From the NCBI RefSeq assembly GCF_010015585.1, contig NW_022985085.1, positions 68,384 through 132,383 on the forward strand: 64,000 nucleotides of DNA. The letters are read 5' to 3'. The notes beneath the pieces were generated by a model. That model saw only the letters and a program-made list of their open reading frames with translations. It ran no database searches and was not told the origin of the DNA. Below are positions 1-13,349 of this stretch, piece after piece. This DNA is from Eremomyces bilateralis CBS 781.70 (Eukaryota; Ascomycota; Dothideomycetes; Eremomycetales; Eremomycetaceae). The position numbers were made by a program, and so were the translations under genes. Position 1 is the first letter of the stretch. Each line of letters begins with the position of its first letter.

Positions 1-3000
1 CCTGTTGCGGCTGTTGCCAATTCATTGCCATCCATATTCAATAGTGATCGACACTTGCCTCACACATGAATAATAATGCTAGTGATGTTATTCCGCATTT
101 GTTACACAGTGCATGCCGTTAACGCCGTTGCGCTAAACTCCCAGCTGACTCGTCGTATTTACATGGTAGATGCCGCACGACGGTAAGACCATGAGACATG
201 AAAATAATAAGTGCCGCTTCCTTGAATTTACATGACCACTGATCAAGTGAAGCTCTGCTGGGCTGGACTTCGATTCTTGGGGATAGACAGCATCAAGGAA
301 GTACTTGACATTTAGCGCGTGGAAACTTTCAACGGATCATATGATATTGTATCCATCGTCGACCACGAGAGCCGTTGACGTGGAACCGGAGATGAATTTG
401 CCTTTGTTTGGCTAGTGTCCGCTCTTCAATTTACCGATAGAAATATAACGCAACCTAGGATCGTCAATAGTAGGGATAAGAGATGGGTGTTCGATACAAG
501 TTACAAACGCAGCGAAGATAGATTGAGAGGGAGCCCGGGAGAGTGGGAAACGATTCATTCAACAAAGGACCTCAACTATGAGGCAATAAAAATGCATTTG
601 GTAATCGGAACAAGGAAAAGTATTGGAGATGGGCTGAGGCTTGAAGGGAAGAGATTTTGCTGGCATATTCAAACAACTACCAGTATGATGCCGAAGACTT
701 CGCTTTCCGACCCGCTATGGAGAAGCATTGCGAGATTACGACGGGTACTAGACATACGAATGAGCCCTGATATGTTGCCGTGATCCAGTTCCAATTTCAG
801 ACCGAATTTCGAGATCCGCTGGAGGATGGATATTTAACCGTATCTTCTCCATCCTAAGGACATCTTCCGGGTTGAATATTAATGTTGATAGATTGATGTC
901 ACGCGATGGTCTTCCCAGCGGACATGGGATAGACCCAGGACCCTTTCACGATTCGTGAATCGTGGAGCTATGGAGGCTCTTCGGTGCATACTAATGCAAG
1001 GTCCACCGTCCAACTGCCACCGTCGGTCCACGGGCCATCGAGCCATTTTGCGGCAAGGTTCATAGTTCATAAATCATGCACTGTTTATGAAGATCGTCAT
1101 ACTGCACCGATAGTGGAATATTTGACTACCTAACAGATGCACGCAGCATGACAGCATGATTCGGTAATGATCGTCCCTATTGTAGACATTAAGGTGCGCA
1201 ACCTTGAGGTTGGAACCTGCTTGTTGGAAACTTGGAACTGATCCTTACTTTCACGCATTGCGTCAACATTCAAAAAAGATGATAATATGTGGAATAATGT
1301 GGCCCTCTCAGGATCCTGAAAATACGCAATGATGGAGAACTGCAGAACGAGAGCGAGATGCTGAGATCTGAAAGTGACTGGAGTTTGCATTGGGACTCGG
1401 ATGGACCTTCCAGTGGCACATGCTGACGTGCATTGCGAGACAAAGAAGTATAACCATTCCTGTGGGAATTGGGACGATGGGATCCCACGGGCTGTTTATC
1501 GGTTTATCATGAACGAGGCCCAATTCCCTCTCCCACTCAGTGGGATTGAAGATAAAATGCCACCAAGTTTAAAGTTGGTAGAACGCTTGCCGATCGAGGA
1601 GGCTGTCGAAGGCTCGACCGCCTTAATATTCGATTAGCCGTTTCCCAGTTCCCCTCTTCCTATCTGTTATCTTGTGGTGTGAATACCACCTTTCATGATG
1701 ATACGGGGAAATATTTCCATGTATTGTTCGACAGCGGTGTTCAGTAATACCAAGCTCTTACGAATATCGAGCGAGGGCTCATAATGCGGCCTAAGCCGCA
1801 TTCCATCTGAGAGAACGAAAACGATGAGAACGGCCAGGCTTGAGACTGCAAACCCGTGCTCCACTAGTCAATGCCGATTCCGAACCGGGGAATTTTAGCG
1901 TTCGATACGAGTCTGAATATCTCACTAACCTAAGCTAGGTTGGGACGCTCTCGGCTTCAAGGTCTAACCTCTACCCACTACCCAGTAGTCAATACCCAGT
2001 ACTGCGGACCGCCGCCACAGAGTAACCAAAGCGCGGGATGAGGCGAGGTTAGGCGTGTTTCAACAATTTCTGGTTCAATACGAGAGGGCGGGATTCCATG
2101 ATGTTTGTTAGTGGAGGCGCGGATAGCCTCTGTTGGACTCTTCAGGTGAGGTACCCCCAAAGTTCGGAAATAGGTACGGAATAAGCTCAATGGTTTGAGG
2201 GCTTCTCAGCCATTTTAGTTCGGGTGGACGATCGTCTCTGTGACCCTCCGAGATAGAAAGAGTGAATGTTTTCTCGATGCAGATTAGTACTCTCATTCTC
2301 CTTGTCGGTACATGGAACTAATCGCGCTGGCGGGTAAGGTAGGAGGGTTATTGAGTGATAGATCGCCTCCCGAGATACTCCGCAGTTACTCAGTCATGGA
2401 CAATGAGTACCTGTAAGAATATCAATTAGCAAGGCCCTTAATCCTCAGGCGATGGAGCACCAGCAAGGTTCGGGATACGGGATTTCTAATAAAGGTCGCG
2501 ATATCAGTGTTTCTTGCCTCAATAATAGTATTGTCCTAACCCCAGGCCCCATCATATGTGCTTGGCAAGTGGCAATATTCAATTCCGGCCTCCATGGTTA
2601 AGCCCCATAATTATCTCTCCTTCGACTTTCGAGAGTGGTTCTTGGGACGTGGGAACAGCCTAGCACGACTCAGACCCCAGTACTCACAACAGACCAACAG
2701 ACGGACGCTATGGAGCCCCTGAGGAAGTCGAGTTGGCCTTGCGCGGCTTGCAGGGAGAGAGTCTGGCGTGTGTCTGGCGTGCGAAGGCTGCATGAGGCTG
2801 GATCGGAAAAGTTTAGAGCTGCCGCGTTCTGGGATCGAGCACTAGCCACGGAAAAGCCTCATCAACGCCTCCAATGACGGGTTCTTCGATTTCGCTCGCC
2901 AGATTCCACGGAATCCCGAATCACAATTTAGAGCACATTTTTCGGGAGTGATAATGGATGCGACGACTGCAGATGGCGACCTCGCTTACTGCTCTTCCTG

Positions 3001-5022
3001 GGTTGTTCCTCCCACTATCACGGGAAGGATCCCCCGATCTTTCTCGGGCTGAACTCGCTGCTGGTAGCCTGGTGGGAGGACGGGAGCACTGAGCAGACTG
3101 CCGGACGGAACCTGAACAAAAACGAAGGATACTACTAGTTAGTTAAGCCTCTTAATTACTAGTAGTGAAATAGCTGTTCCTCTAATTCTCGTTCCCGTTG
3201 ACCCTGTAAGACGGAATTATCCCCTGTTCTCGTTATGATTGGTGGGGACTCCCATTTTCCCGCTCGCTCCTGTGCCCCTTTCTTCAGCCGTTCGGATTGT
3301 TCCCTCGCTTCCTTCGCATTCTTTCCACGAGACACAACGGTGGTCAAATTCCTTTGGGTCACTAGTGTAGACATGATCCCTCGATTGATTCGATCAAGTT
3401 TTCAGTGAGAGAAGAGGGCTTCATTTGGGGCCATGTCTGAGTGATCACTCGTCAGCGGCTACAGAATGTCATTGTGGGTGACTCGCAATCCACCATCGCA
3501 CTGTATGCAAGGCCAGATCACAATCGGACGCCGATCGTTGGTTGATTTATGGGAAATGTCTCTTCGCAAGCCTGCAATCACAAGCAAGCGACGATCCCTT
3601 CCCCCCATTTTCAACCAGTCACAATGCTGTGCCATGTGGGGGACACCAAATTGGGGCGTGATGGCACGGCGGAACTGAACAACCTTTTCCACACCCCAAA
3701 CGGCGAGCACACACAGGCAAGGGCTGCTCGTGCTCAGTGCGTCGTTCCAAAAGGTGGTCCGATTGCAGCGCCGTATCAAAGTGGCTTTCTCGTCTCCCTG
3801 TTCCCCGACCATCGACATGGTCCACCCTTGATCCCAGCAATGAGACTCTTTTCGCCTTCGAGTCCCCAAGAGTCCGGCCATGGTGGTTTCCGTGTGGACG
3901 AAGTAAGGATAGCTAATACGGAGTAGACCCTACTGAATTGAGTTGGTTGAAGGATAGTGGTAATACGCCGCAAGAGTCTAGGAGTCTGTGCCAGTGGTTT
4001 AAACCGTCCAGACTCCAGAACCCGCTCCTCCCGTGTCTCCTTCAGATATCTGTTCAAGTATTGCGGGCTGTGTCCAGTGTCACCTTTGCCACGCGTTTTG
4101 TGACTCTTTCCATTTACCATTCCATTCTTTCTGGGAAGAATAAACGGGCACCTAGACCTGCATCGAATTGTACCACTGCGTGGTAGTCACTCGTTCCTTT
4201 CCGACTCTCTCCCTCCGCGAGCATAGCGATATCGAAACTCAGTTCCACCAGTGTCAAGATCCTCGCCAAATCTCAAACAACACCTATTCCTCGCTGCCGG
4301 TTCAAGCACCAAACCAGACATCTTGCCACGCGAGATCTGCTCTCTTTTCTAACGGTTACCGGAGAACCTGCCTTCAGTGCATTATACTGCATTCTTCGTT
4401 CACACGACTGAGGTAAGTCCAGTGATCTGCTTGAGTTTCAGGAAAGATTCAGAGTTGAATCCTAGACCGGGACAAGATTGACCCGGTTGCAGTTTGCTCG
4501 ATATAGACTTCCGAAACGAGACTGGTCCCTTGACGGACAGCCGCATTGAAATCACCACACTCCGAGGACCGCAACATCGAGCATCGAGATCGGGGATGCA
4601 ATAGTGTCAACTCCAAGCGTGCGATTGAATGTGCTGAAAAAAGAAGTGCTGGTGATTCGCACTGGGGAATGTTCCTTGCTTCAAGTCCTGTTTGCCTTAA
4701 TTCGCATTCTTGAAGCGTGCATCCCTCCCTGCTAAGGAAGCCACATTCCTCAGCAAATTCTAGAAGTGCGGGATGCCACGGGAAGATTGCTCGGAATAAT
4801 CACAGACTTGCGCCTACAGCCGTCATAATACCAGTAATTCCTATTCGACTTGGACATTTCCCACGAATTCGTGGACCATTGTGAGGCTGAAACGCTGGGT
4901 ATCTTCGACCAACAGAGCACGATTGTCTCGACGGACAGAATTCGACAACGATATCGAAACGAATGCGCGAAATACAATTTCAATCGAACCCCAGATGAAG
5001 GCATAGCGAAGACTTACTGGTC
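1..5022. other. Gene-poor stretch upstream of the Ras GEF
   Basis: I find no gene here that I can support. Open frames are short (up to 140 codons), overlap one another on both strands between about 3.45 and 4.2 kb, and match no family I recognise. Visible small structures are an imperfect hairpin around 3129-3168 with ACTACTAGT/ACTAGTAGT arms, and a near-palindrome around 1924-1942. The last 300-500 bases presumably hold the promoter and leader of the Ras GEF gene. A short frame at 4850-5032 overlaps the GEF start codon and could be an upstream ORF or part of an unrecognised first exon. Confidence 0.5.
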
Positions 5023-8000
5023 ATGGGCTTGACAGCTGAGAATGATGTGCCAATGGCGGCACAGGACGAACCATTTTACACAACCTGGACTGGGTTCGGA
5101 GACTCAATTGCGCTCCCACAAATTGCTCACGATGGAACGACAGAATCGAGCGCCCTAGTGGCGCCTCTCCAGCTCGCAAAGCAGTTGGTGGACATTCCGC
5201 TTCAAGAACAGACAGTCATCATGTCGGCGGCATCATCGATCAAACTGTCCCGGTCGCCATCTATAAGATCGAACGCACAGATATCACCTCCACCCACCCC
5301 AAAACGATCACGAGAATTATTACCCACGCCTCCGCTGCAACCTGAAAAAGAGCCGACTTTCCACAACTATCTCCGTGCTTTTCACCATTTCCATCCCAGC
5401 TCCACGGTCACCTCAGCTGGAGACGAGTCATCGATAACTGTACCCATTAACCTTGGAGACGTAATCCTCGTTCACTCGGTACATCCGAACGGGTGGGCGG
5501 ACGGGACGCTACTAGCCTCGGGGTCAAGAGGATGGCTACCAACGAACTACTGCGAACCATATGACCATCCGTCCATACGGGCATTGTTGAATGCATTGAC
5601 GCAGCTGTGGGACTTGGTCAGGAGCGCGGAAGAGGAGAACGTCATCTCCCTTTCCCGTCCAGACTATGTGCGGGCTATGATTGCCGGAGTGCGGATATTT
5701 TTGGTGAGTGGAAGTCGAGAAGTGGTTGACCCGGCTGAAGGACTAATTCAATCTCATCTAGGACAAGTCAAATTGTTTAAATCGAGAATCGCCGCTTATT
5801 CAGAGCGACGTTGCTTTACGAAGGCTTCGGAAAGGGCTGCTCGGCGATCTGTCCAGTTTTGTGAAAATCTCCAAGAAATTGCAAACGGTCCTGCAAAGGG
5901 AGTGCACCAACGCAGAGGCTTCCGAGGTCCTAGACCAACTGGTCTTGAAAGGTTCCAAAGTCGTTATTCGTGCCGTTCGCTTTCTTGATGTCCGGAGTCA
6001 AGATGTGCCAATTTTACAGCCCGAATTCGACTTCGGGGATCTAGATCTACATCAAGATGGCGCTCGATTACCCACCCCTCCGATCGATAGCGAAACTCAT
6101 TTGGATCGGGTGGAGGAGCCAAACGGGGACACACCCGGCGCCCTTCCGCAACCGTACGATGGAATTGCTGTTGTGCAACAACCCCTTGATCCGGCCGCGC
6201 ATCCTGCAGGTATCGACCAACAAGTTCTCTGTTCCTCAGCTGCTTCACAATCTCCCTCTGATGCATCTTTCCGCCCCAATAATCGTCCGACTTCAATATC
6301 CCGCCCCCTCTCACAAGTTTTCTCCGCAAAACGCTCGTCGGTCGCCCACCGCCTCTCCTACATCAGCAGAACCAGCACCATCCGCCGCCAGAATCTCGCA
6401 TCTGAGCGATTGGGTGCAGCACATGATTTGTTCCTTGGATTTATTGGATCGTTTATCGGACTTCACCTTCAATCTCGCTCATCGACAGAACTCCTGTCCA
6501 TTACCGAGCAATCAGTGAAGGCTTGCCGTCAACTGCTGCTCGTCGTCGAAGAGGTATGGGAGCGCGATGGACGAAGGTCTCCGAGCCTGGGACTGGCACG
6601 GGAATTTATGCATATGAAACTCATCGAGCTAGTACAAGCGACCAAAGACATGTTTGCGCAGACGACCAGTGGCGAAGAAGTGTTCATGCCGGACCAAGGC
6701 AAGCAGTTGGTGACGGCGGCGACGAGCTGCGTTCGTGCAGCAGGCGATTGCGTCGCGAAGACGAGGGCTGTCATCGAACGGATCGGTGATTTTGAGTTCG
6801 AGCGACCCGGTGAAGGACTGTCCGATGCAATTTTCGGCGCATTATCTCCAGATACGACTGCTGGGGTGCAGCAATGCGCCGTGGCGGAAGCACCTCCACT
6901 GCTGGAAAAACCTCTACCAATGCCTCCTCAACCAAAATCTCGACCTCCACCACCACCGCCAATTCAAGGTCTAGAATCCAAACCTCTACCCCAGCCTCCA
7001 GCAGAGTCTCTCTCACTCGAACCGATCCCCCAACCGTCTCTCGTGGAATCGTCCGAAGCGGTTTCATCACTCGGCTCCCGATCGTCGATCCCTCCATTAT
7101 CCCAACTACCTACTCCACATTTCTCTCCGTCCGAGTTCTCCCCGGATAGCACATCCGCAAGCCCAGATCTCAGTTCCAGCAAGCTTTTTGCAAAGTCTGC
7201 ACGCAGTGAGAGCTTGAACACCTCGGGGGGTGAGACCAACAGCACCTACCCCAGCAGCATCCAAGGCGACGCTGCGAGCATCATCTCCCAGACCTCCACA
7301 CGCGCCACCAGCCCGGATCGTAATGTCCATCAAAACGAGGATGGCCGAATGCTCAGCAGCTTTGGAAGCCTCTCTGAAATCCAATCGGCTGCAAGCGACG
7401 ATCTCGTCGAAGCTCAAATCCTTGAGACCACATATGCTCATGAGCTGATTTACAGCAAAGATGGCCAAATCGCTGGGGGGTCGCTACCGGCGCTGGTCGA
7501 GAAGCTGACTACTCACGACTCCACGCCTGACGCCATGTTCGTCACAACCTTCTATCTCACCTTCCGTCTTTTCACCAATCCGATGGACTTTGTCCACGCT
7601 TTGATCGATCGCTTCGATTATATCGGCAATAGCCAGGATATTGGGCTTCCTGTACGCCTTCGCGTGTACAATGTGTTCAAAGGATGGTTGGAGAGCCACT
7701 GGCAAAGTGAGACCGACTCGGCAGCGCTTGGTGTCATCATCGCCTTCGCCACTGGCAAGCTGCATTCGGCACTTCCCGCTGCAGGCCGCCGTCTTGGTGG
7801 GTTGGCATCCAAGGTGACGGAAGTGCATGCAGGCGCCCTCGTGCCTCGCCACGTATCATCGCTAGGCAAGACGAGTACTTCTGTCACCGTCTTCTCCGCA
7901 GTGGACAATCAGATCCCGAACCCCATTACGAGCAAGACGCAGCTCAATGCACTGAGGAATAGCAAGAACGGTGGTCCTCCTTGCAGTATCCTCGACTTCG

Positions 8001-8899
8001 ACCCTATGGAGCTGGCGCGGCAGTTCACTATTATTGAGTCGCGGATCTTCTGCGCCATTGGTCCGGAAGAGCTCCTTGCGTCCGAATGGACTAAAAAGCA
8101 GGATTCAAAGGCAGTGAACGTCCGTGCCATGTCAACCCTGTCGACCGATCTTGCCAACCTGGTTGCCGACACCATTCTGCAACCGGAGGAACCGAAGAAG
8201 CGCGCCGTCATCCTCAAGCAATGGGTGAAGATCGCGCAGAAGTGCCTCGACCTTAATAACTACGATTCTCTCATGGCGATCATCTGCTCGCTCAACTCCT
8301 CCATGGTCCTCCGCCTCAAGAGGACTTGGGATCTCGTCTCACTCAAAACCAAGACTCGCCTCGAGGAGCTCAAAACCATCGTTGACGTTGGCCGCAACTA
8401 TGCCGTGCTCCGCCAGCGTCTCCAGAACCACGTCGCCCCTTGCATCCCCTTTGTGGGCATCTACCTCACCGACCTGACATTCGTCGACGTTGGCAACCAA
8501 ACCACCCGCCAACTCCCCAGCGATGGCTCCGGTCGCGCCGAAACCTCCGTTATAAACTTCGACAAGCACATGAAGACGGCCAAAATCATCGGGCAACTGC
8601 AGCGCTTCCAGGTGCCGTATCGGCTCGCGGCGGTCCCGGAGATGCAAGACTGGATGGAAACCCAGATCCAGCGGGTGCGGAACAGCGACCAGAGCAACGT
8701 CCAGAGTTACTATCGTCGGTCTCTGCTGTTGGAACCAAGGGAGGTCCCGCAGGTCAATCCGCACCCGACCGCGAGTAAGCATTCCGCGACCGGAAGTGTG
8801 AGCAGCACCAGCATGAAAGAAAACAAGGACAAGTTTGATCTCTTCGGGTCTCTGCATCTGAACTTGTCGAGCTCCTCCAAGGAGAAGCTGAGCAACTAA
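5023..8899 (+). CDS. Ras guanine-nucleotide exchange factor, Cdc25 type (SH3 + RasGEF_N + RasGEF)
   Basis: Exons 5023-5703 and 5762-8899 give 1272 residues; the 58-nt intron has a GTGAGT donor and the join is phase 0 (RIFL|DKSN). An SH3 domain lies at about residues 117-180, ending in the GWLPTNY strand typical of SH3. A proline- and serine-rich low-complexity middle follows, then the RasGEF N-terminal module at about 775-855 (TTFYLTFRLF) and the catalytic Cdc25 domain at about 970-1205, with the helical region around LNNYDSLMAIICSLNS and the FVGIYLTDL segment. Such proteins load GTP onto Ras at the plasma membrane and feed the cAMP/PKA pathway controlling germination and growth. Length and domain order match filamentous-fungal Cdc25 homologues. 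The start is the first ATG of the open frame; an additional upstream exon cannot be excluded. Confidence 0.93.
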
Positions 8900-9794
8900 T
8901 ACCGTCAACCCTCCTTTATTCGGTAATTTCTTATCCTACATCCCATTTTCTTTTTGCATTTTCCGGATTTGTATCTCTGATGACTCGGGACGAATATGAC
9001 TTTTCTACTTTACAAGGATACCATTTTCACACAACATTTTGCGACCTTTTATTCTTCACCATATCCTTGACCTTCTCTTTGGGCTTTCCCTTTTCACCGC
9101 GCTTCGGGTGGCGCTTTGTATAAATCCCCTATTTCTATCTCGAAAGCAAATGGATGCCTCCGGCATATGGAAGACTGCTTCGGGCGATCGGGGTAAAACC
9201 AATACCTGGTTCTCTTAGGCCATGGACTGAGAGTCTGTTGTGTGCCATTTCGTGGGCGTCAAGCTTGGATACAAAAGGTCCCTGGGTAGGGAATGGAGCA
9301 AATAGGGAGCACCATGGGCAGCCCCCAACATTATAGCTGGGTGTCTTCATTGTTAGCCACTGCTATGGGGGTAAGAATGGTGACTGTATCATAGACTAAA
9401 GAGCGCTCATTCAAATGCAAAATAATTCGCTAATTAAGATTCCCATTTGAGACTATCATTTGGATATGGATATTATTACACCCAAGAACAATAGGGTTGT
9501 GCTTAACCGTGTAGCCTCATCGTGATGCGCATTCCTTCACTTCCTTTAGAAATTGCATCTCCGCGGACCAGTAACTGGCGTCCTGTAAAGGAGACCCAAT
9601 TCAGACCTTGTTATCGTCGATACCTCAACCGCAATCGCCGATCGCTTTTCTCAATCCCTTTCCCGTGCACTAGACGAACTCGAATCGGAGTTTGAAACTA
9701 CCCAGTGTTCATATATGATGGTCTCACCTCGGCCTCGCTGCCGAAGGAAGGATCATGGATCTTGCAGAGACTCATAAGTCACGCTACGAAATTT
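8900..9794. other. Intergenic region, convergent 3' ends
   Basis: This spacer lies between the Ras GEF and the minus-strand gene at 9795. It is fairly AT-rich just after the GEF stop, as expected for a fungal 3' UTR. Two antisense open frames of 60-71 codons near 9135-9350 are mutual shadows with no recognisable similarity. I see no RNA gene or repeat. Confidence 0.5.
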
Positions 9795-11099
9795 TCACTT
9801 GCCCCATAACTCATACGCTGCCATGTTGAGAGAGGTAGCATCCTTCACGTCGTGGCGTCGATTGAAATGACTGACTGCAGCAGCTTGAATCTTCCGAATT
9901 TCGTGCATCAGAGGAACAATATTCGAGAGACAAAAGAAGAAAAGGGCCGCGTCCTTGGGTGACACTAGAGTATACTCCATAAAGTGCCAATTGCCCCAGT
10001 ACTCTCTAGGAGTATTCGGTCCGTACTCTGGCGGTCCATCGGTGACAACGCAGTCGACTAGAGAGAACCTGCCATCAGCCCAGGGGTCTGGCGACCGTTC
10101 CACTGTTCCGGTTCTGCGATTAAGCAGTCGAGACTGTAAAAGCCACGAATGGTCAAGCATGAGATGACATTGAATTTGAGCGGATCCGAACTTGGATGGG
10201 GCGATGTCACTCCATGGGCCCAATCGGCCGATACGTCTTCGAAGCCCTAAAACGGTCCAAGTCGTAGACTGGATAATATTCAGTGCCTTCTGCGCATCAT
10301 TTGAAGGCTGGGTGGCAGCTACCACCGCATCAATGATGTTAAAACCGCCGTGAGACATTCGCGGAGTGGAGTGTTGGAGGGTTGAGTTCGGTGACCCAAC
10401 CTGGGAAGTGCAGGCTTCGAAAAATGAGTGCAAGTTGTCGTGACGCAACCCTTCGTCGATTTCCTCCTGTTTGGTCCGGTGCTGGCTTGAGGCTGAGTGT
10501 TGCGCTTCTTCTTGGTTTCCAAGTACAGCGAGCACTTCTCGAAAAGAACCTCTTGTATCCGGGAGTGTGAGTACCCTTCTATGGATCTCTTCCAGTCGTT
10601 GTTCGATGGACGCCCCAGGAGACTTAGCCAGTGCTTGAAGGAAGACCCGAAAGATTCCATTTTGTGCAGCGATTCGGTGGCTGAGAAGCTGAATTGGCCT
10701 CGTCGGGAAAACGTATGTGATAGTTCTAGACAGCTGCAGGCCGGAGCTTGAATACTCAACGGCTCGGACCTGGTTCATGATTGTTCTGATATCTTGTAGT
10801 GTATCCTTATAGATGGCTGAGAATATCGTAAAGTCAGCCACCCATTTGGGAGGTATATCGTCCGAGAGTGTTGTAAAGTCGGTCACCCTTTCAGGGGATG
10901 CATCGGCATGGTCGATGGATTGGGCCGTGTTTTTGATCTGAACGAGGCTAGAGTGTAGAGATGTCAGTTTAGTGCCGAGGGTCTGTAGCTCTTCCAGTTC
11001 GCCTTCTTCGACAAGTGACCAAATGCGGACAATGATCCTTGCTGTAAATGTGCAGAGGGACCCAATGGTCAACGTCAACGCTAGTGGATTCGTCGCCAT
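9795..11099 (-). CDS. Protein with fungal STAND-type N-terminal domain, function unknown
   Basis: A single uninterrupted frame of 434 codons starting at an ATG. The N-terminus (MATNPLALTLTIGSLCTFTA...) with a hydrophobic first helix followed by a long helical segment of the ELEELQTLGTKLTSLHSSL type resembles the helical N-terminal domain that opens many fungal STAND/NLR proteins and the related azaphilone-cluster L family. Here no NTPase or repeat domain follows, so it is either a stand-alone adaptor-like protein or a family member that lost its receptor part. The C-terminal half contains several tryptophans and a conserved-looking segment around residues 290-400 that I cannot assign. No introns are needed. 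The function is not known. Confidence 0.7.
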   Translation of the reverse strand: MATNPLALTLTIGSLCTFTARIIVRIWSLVEEGELEELQTLGTKLTSLHSSLVQIKNTAQSIDHADASPERVTDFTTLSDDIPPKWVADFTIFSAIYKDTLQDIRTIMNQVRAVEYSSSGLQLSRTITYVFPTRPIQLLSHRIAAQNGIFRVFLQALAKSPGASIEQRLEEIHRRVLTLPDTRGSFREVLAVLGNQEEAQHSASSQHRTKQEEIDEGLRHDNLHSFFEACTSQVGSPNSTLQHSTPRMSHGGFNIIDAVVAATQPSNDAQKALNIIQSTTWTVLGLRRRIGRLGPWSDIAPSKFGSAQIQCHLMLDHSWLLQSRLLNRRTGTVERSPDPWADGRFSLVDCVVTDGPPEYGPNTPREYWGNWHFMEYTLVSPKDAALFFFCLSNIVPLMHEIRKIQAAAVSHFNRRHDVKDATSLNMAAYELWGK

Positions 11100-13349
11100 T
11101 GAATAGTTGGAAGCGGCGTCAGATTGGGGTTTGAAAAGTGCTAGATATTTCCGGTAGTGATATTCATGTGAGGATGGAAGTTTTGGGCTAACTGAACATT
11201 GCAGTGAAGTACATATATGGCGGGGCAGGGAGGTACATGCCCAAACCAGACACTTCGGTAGAACTGATACGGTACGGTACGGTGTCGGAAGGTACGTACG
11301 GTACGTACGGTACGTACGGTACGTATGGTAGTTGACGGAACTTTGATTAGGAAAAACAGGTCATTAAGAAAGAACGATCTAGCGTGGTTAGGGATAGAAT
11401 GAAAGTTCAGTCCAACCGTAATCTAGAAATCGGCACCTCTAGATAATACCTGTTGGTACACGTACAGACTTTAACTCTGGCTATAGTGAACAAGATTAGT
11501 GAGCTGAAGACATGACTTGGAGGCCACTTGGTCTAGTGTGGATGTGAGTTATCAGCACACCTTGCTAAGCCTGGGGTGACTGGGAGGACTGAATCTCATG
11601 GTCAACTAGTATTCATTTCTCGGTCCGGGGCACAGTGGAACATAAAGGACAGTTGGATAGCCTCACCGTCCATAAATCCATGGACGTAGCACTCACCAAC
11701 GAACAGGTACCGATCACCACCCTTTCTTATGCAGTAGAGCAGCGTCCCACCAAACAAAAGGCACAAAACATCGTCCACTTGTGCCGTTGGGGGACACAGC
11801 GCATACCATCCTTACGCGCGACCAGGGAGGGTTCTCCCTTTATATGAAGGACAATTGCTAAGTCATCTTGTCCGCAGAGGATTCCGCCATAATGCAGCAA
11901 CGGAATTTGACGAGGGTCGAAGATGGATATTCCAAGACGCGAGTTATCAGACTGATAGAGTCGATCTCCGTTCGATCAAGTTCCTGGTTGATACATATAT
12001 GATCCACCCATGATAGTCTGCAAGGCCGATCAAGTTGACGCAGTTCCCTGAGGGCAACAGTTAAGCTTCCTGTTATTTGAGGGCCTTCCGGTCGAGTATG
12101 ATCGTCTTAGACTAGGTCGAACTGCCCCAGATAGGACTGAGCTCGAAGGGGGTAGGGTTCGATAGGCTAAGCGGCACGAGGCATCCTGTTAGCAGATCGG
12201 AAGGCACGTCGGGTGCGAGATATGGGTGTCCCGTTGAAGCAACATCATCCTCTGGAGTATCTGTATACTGGTATTCATCGAAAGCTATAGGCATGGTAAA
12301 TACCAAGACCGTAACGTTCCCTGATTTGGAAATTGGCACCGGGAGATTGTTTAACATTCCCTTCGCTCTTTTGTATTTTTTCTTTCAACCATTAGGTCAT
12401 TCATTTTGCCTAGATCACTTCAGACCAACGTATGCCGCGCCCCCCGATAGTGTAGCTGCTGGCGTCCGCATGACCATTGTTGGATTAGCATTTAGCGGAG
12501 GTCCTCGATGGATATTATGGAGATACGGTCGGGTATTGGCACCCGGATAGTTAATAAGCCACGATACAATAGCTATCAGTCTACCACCGACTCCGAAGCA
12601 TCTCCATATGTAATTACAACTACAATAACAAAGATCGAGACTGAAGATGGGGAGACACTATTGATGGACACAGGCTGAATAATGTTGGATCACTTGCATG
12701 TGATGACTGATGAGCAGTGAGCTCACTGAGCTGAGGAGGGGCTGACTAAGAACGGAATCCGATCACATGCGAACGCCAGTCTTACTGACAGGGGTGTCGT
12801 CTCGTCTCGTCTCCATCTGTGTCGAGTCTCGATCACAGGGCAATGATCACACCAGCATGTCCGCCTCTTCAACTCCCACTTCATCATCAATACTCTTTGT
12901 ACGGCTTGTGTCCTTCCTACGCCTAAATTTTACCAGTTACTACAATATCGTCCTTTCTCCTTTCATATCCATCCTATTCCTGTTTTCAAGTTGGCAATCG
13001 TCTTGAGTCCCCTTCCAGCAGTCCCTAATCCTGTGTCGTGGACTACCCTCTATTCGGCCTCCTGCGGGGCTGTTGCACCCGAGTCGACTTTATATCCCCA
13101 ATTCATTAAGAGGTGGCAGGACACGGTGTAGTAAGAGAGTGCTTGAGTGCTATACAATCTGAGGGGTGCCTCTCGAATTAAACAAAGAAGAAAGAAAGCC
13201 TGTCTATGGACGACTAACCCTCGATTGATTGAGCGACGCACCATTTCCCCTCCTGGGGAACAACCAGACAACCGAGAATACCTTCGAGTCTTGGTTTTCC
13301 ATTTTTATACGACCTCATAATACGAATCGTCTCCTACCAAATCACCACC
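11100..13349. other. Long intergenic region with divergent promoters
   Basis: About 2.2 kb separate two divergently transcribed genes. Open frames of 70-85 codons (11635-11847, 12112-12357, 12293-12550, 12767-13006) overlap or lack any family resemblance, and I do not call them genes. The last 550 bases before the CHY-RING gene are pyrimidine-rich on the plus strand, typical of a fungal promoter and 5' leader. A nonamer tandem repeat sits at 11291-11330. Confidence 0.5.
11291..11330. repeat. Nine-base tandem repeat (GGTACGTAC)n
   Basis: Four head-to-tail copies of GGTACGTAC, the fourth with one change, plus a partial fifth. A looser GGTAC-rich stretch precedes it from about 11267. The unit contains the self-complementary GTAC, so the array can fold back on itself. 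It lies about 190 bp upstream of the minus-strand gene at 9795-11099, in its presumed promoter. Confidence 0.85.

Noticed and set aside
3459-4120. Overlapping open frames of 114-140 codons on both strands
   Set aside because: They overlap one another in opposite directions, show no family resemblance and have no consistent start or splice signals.
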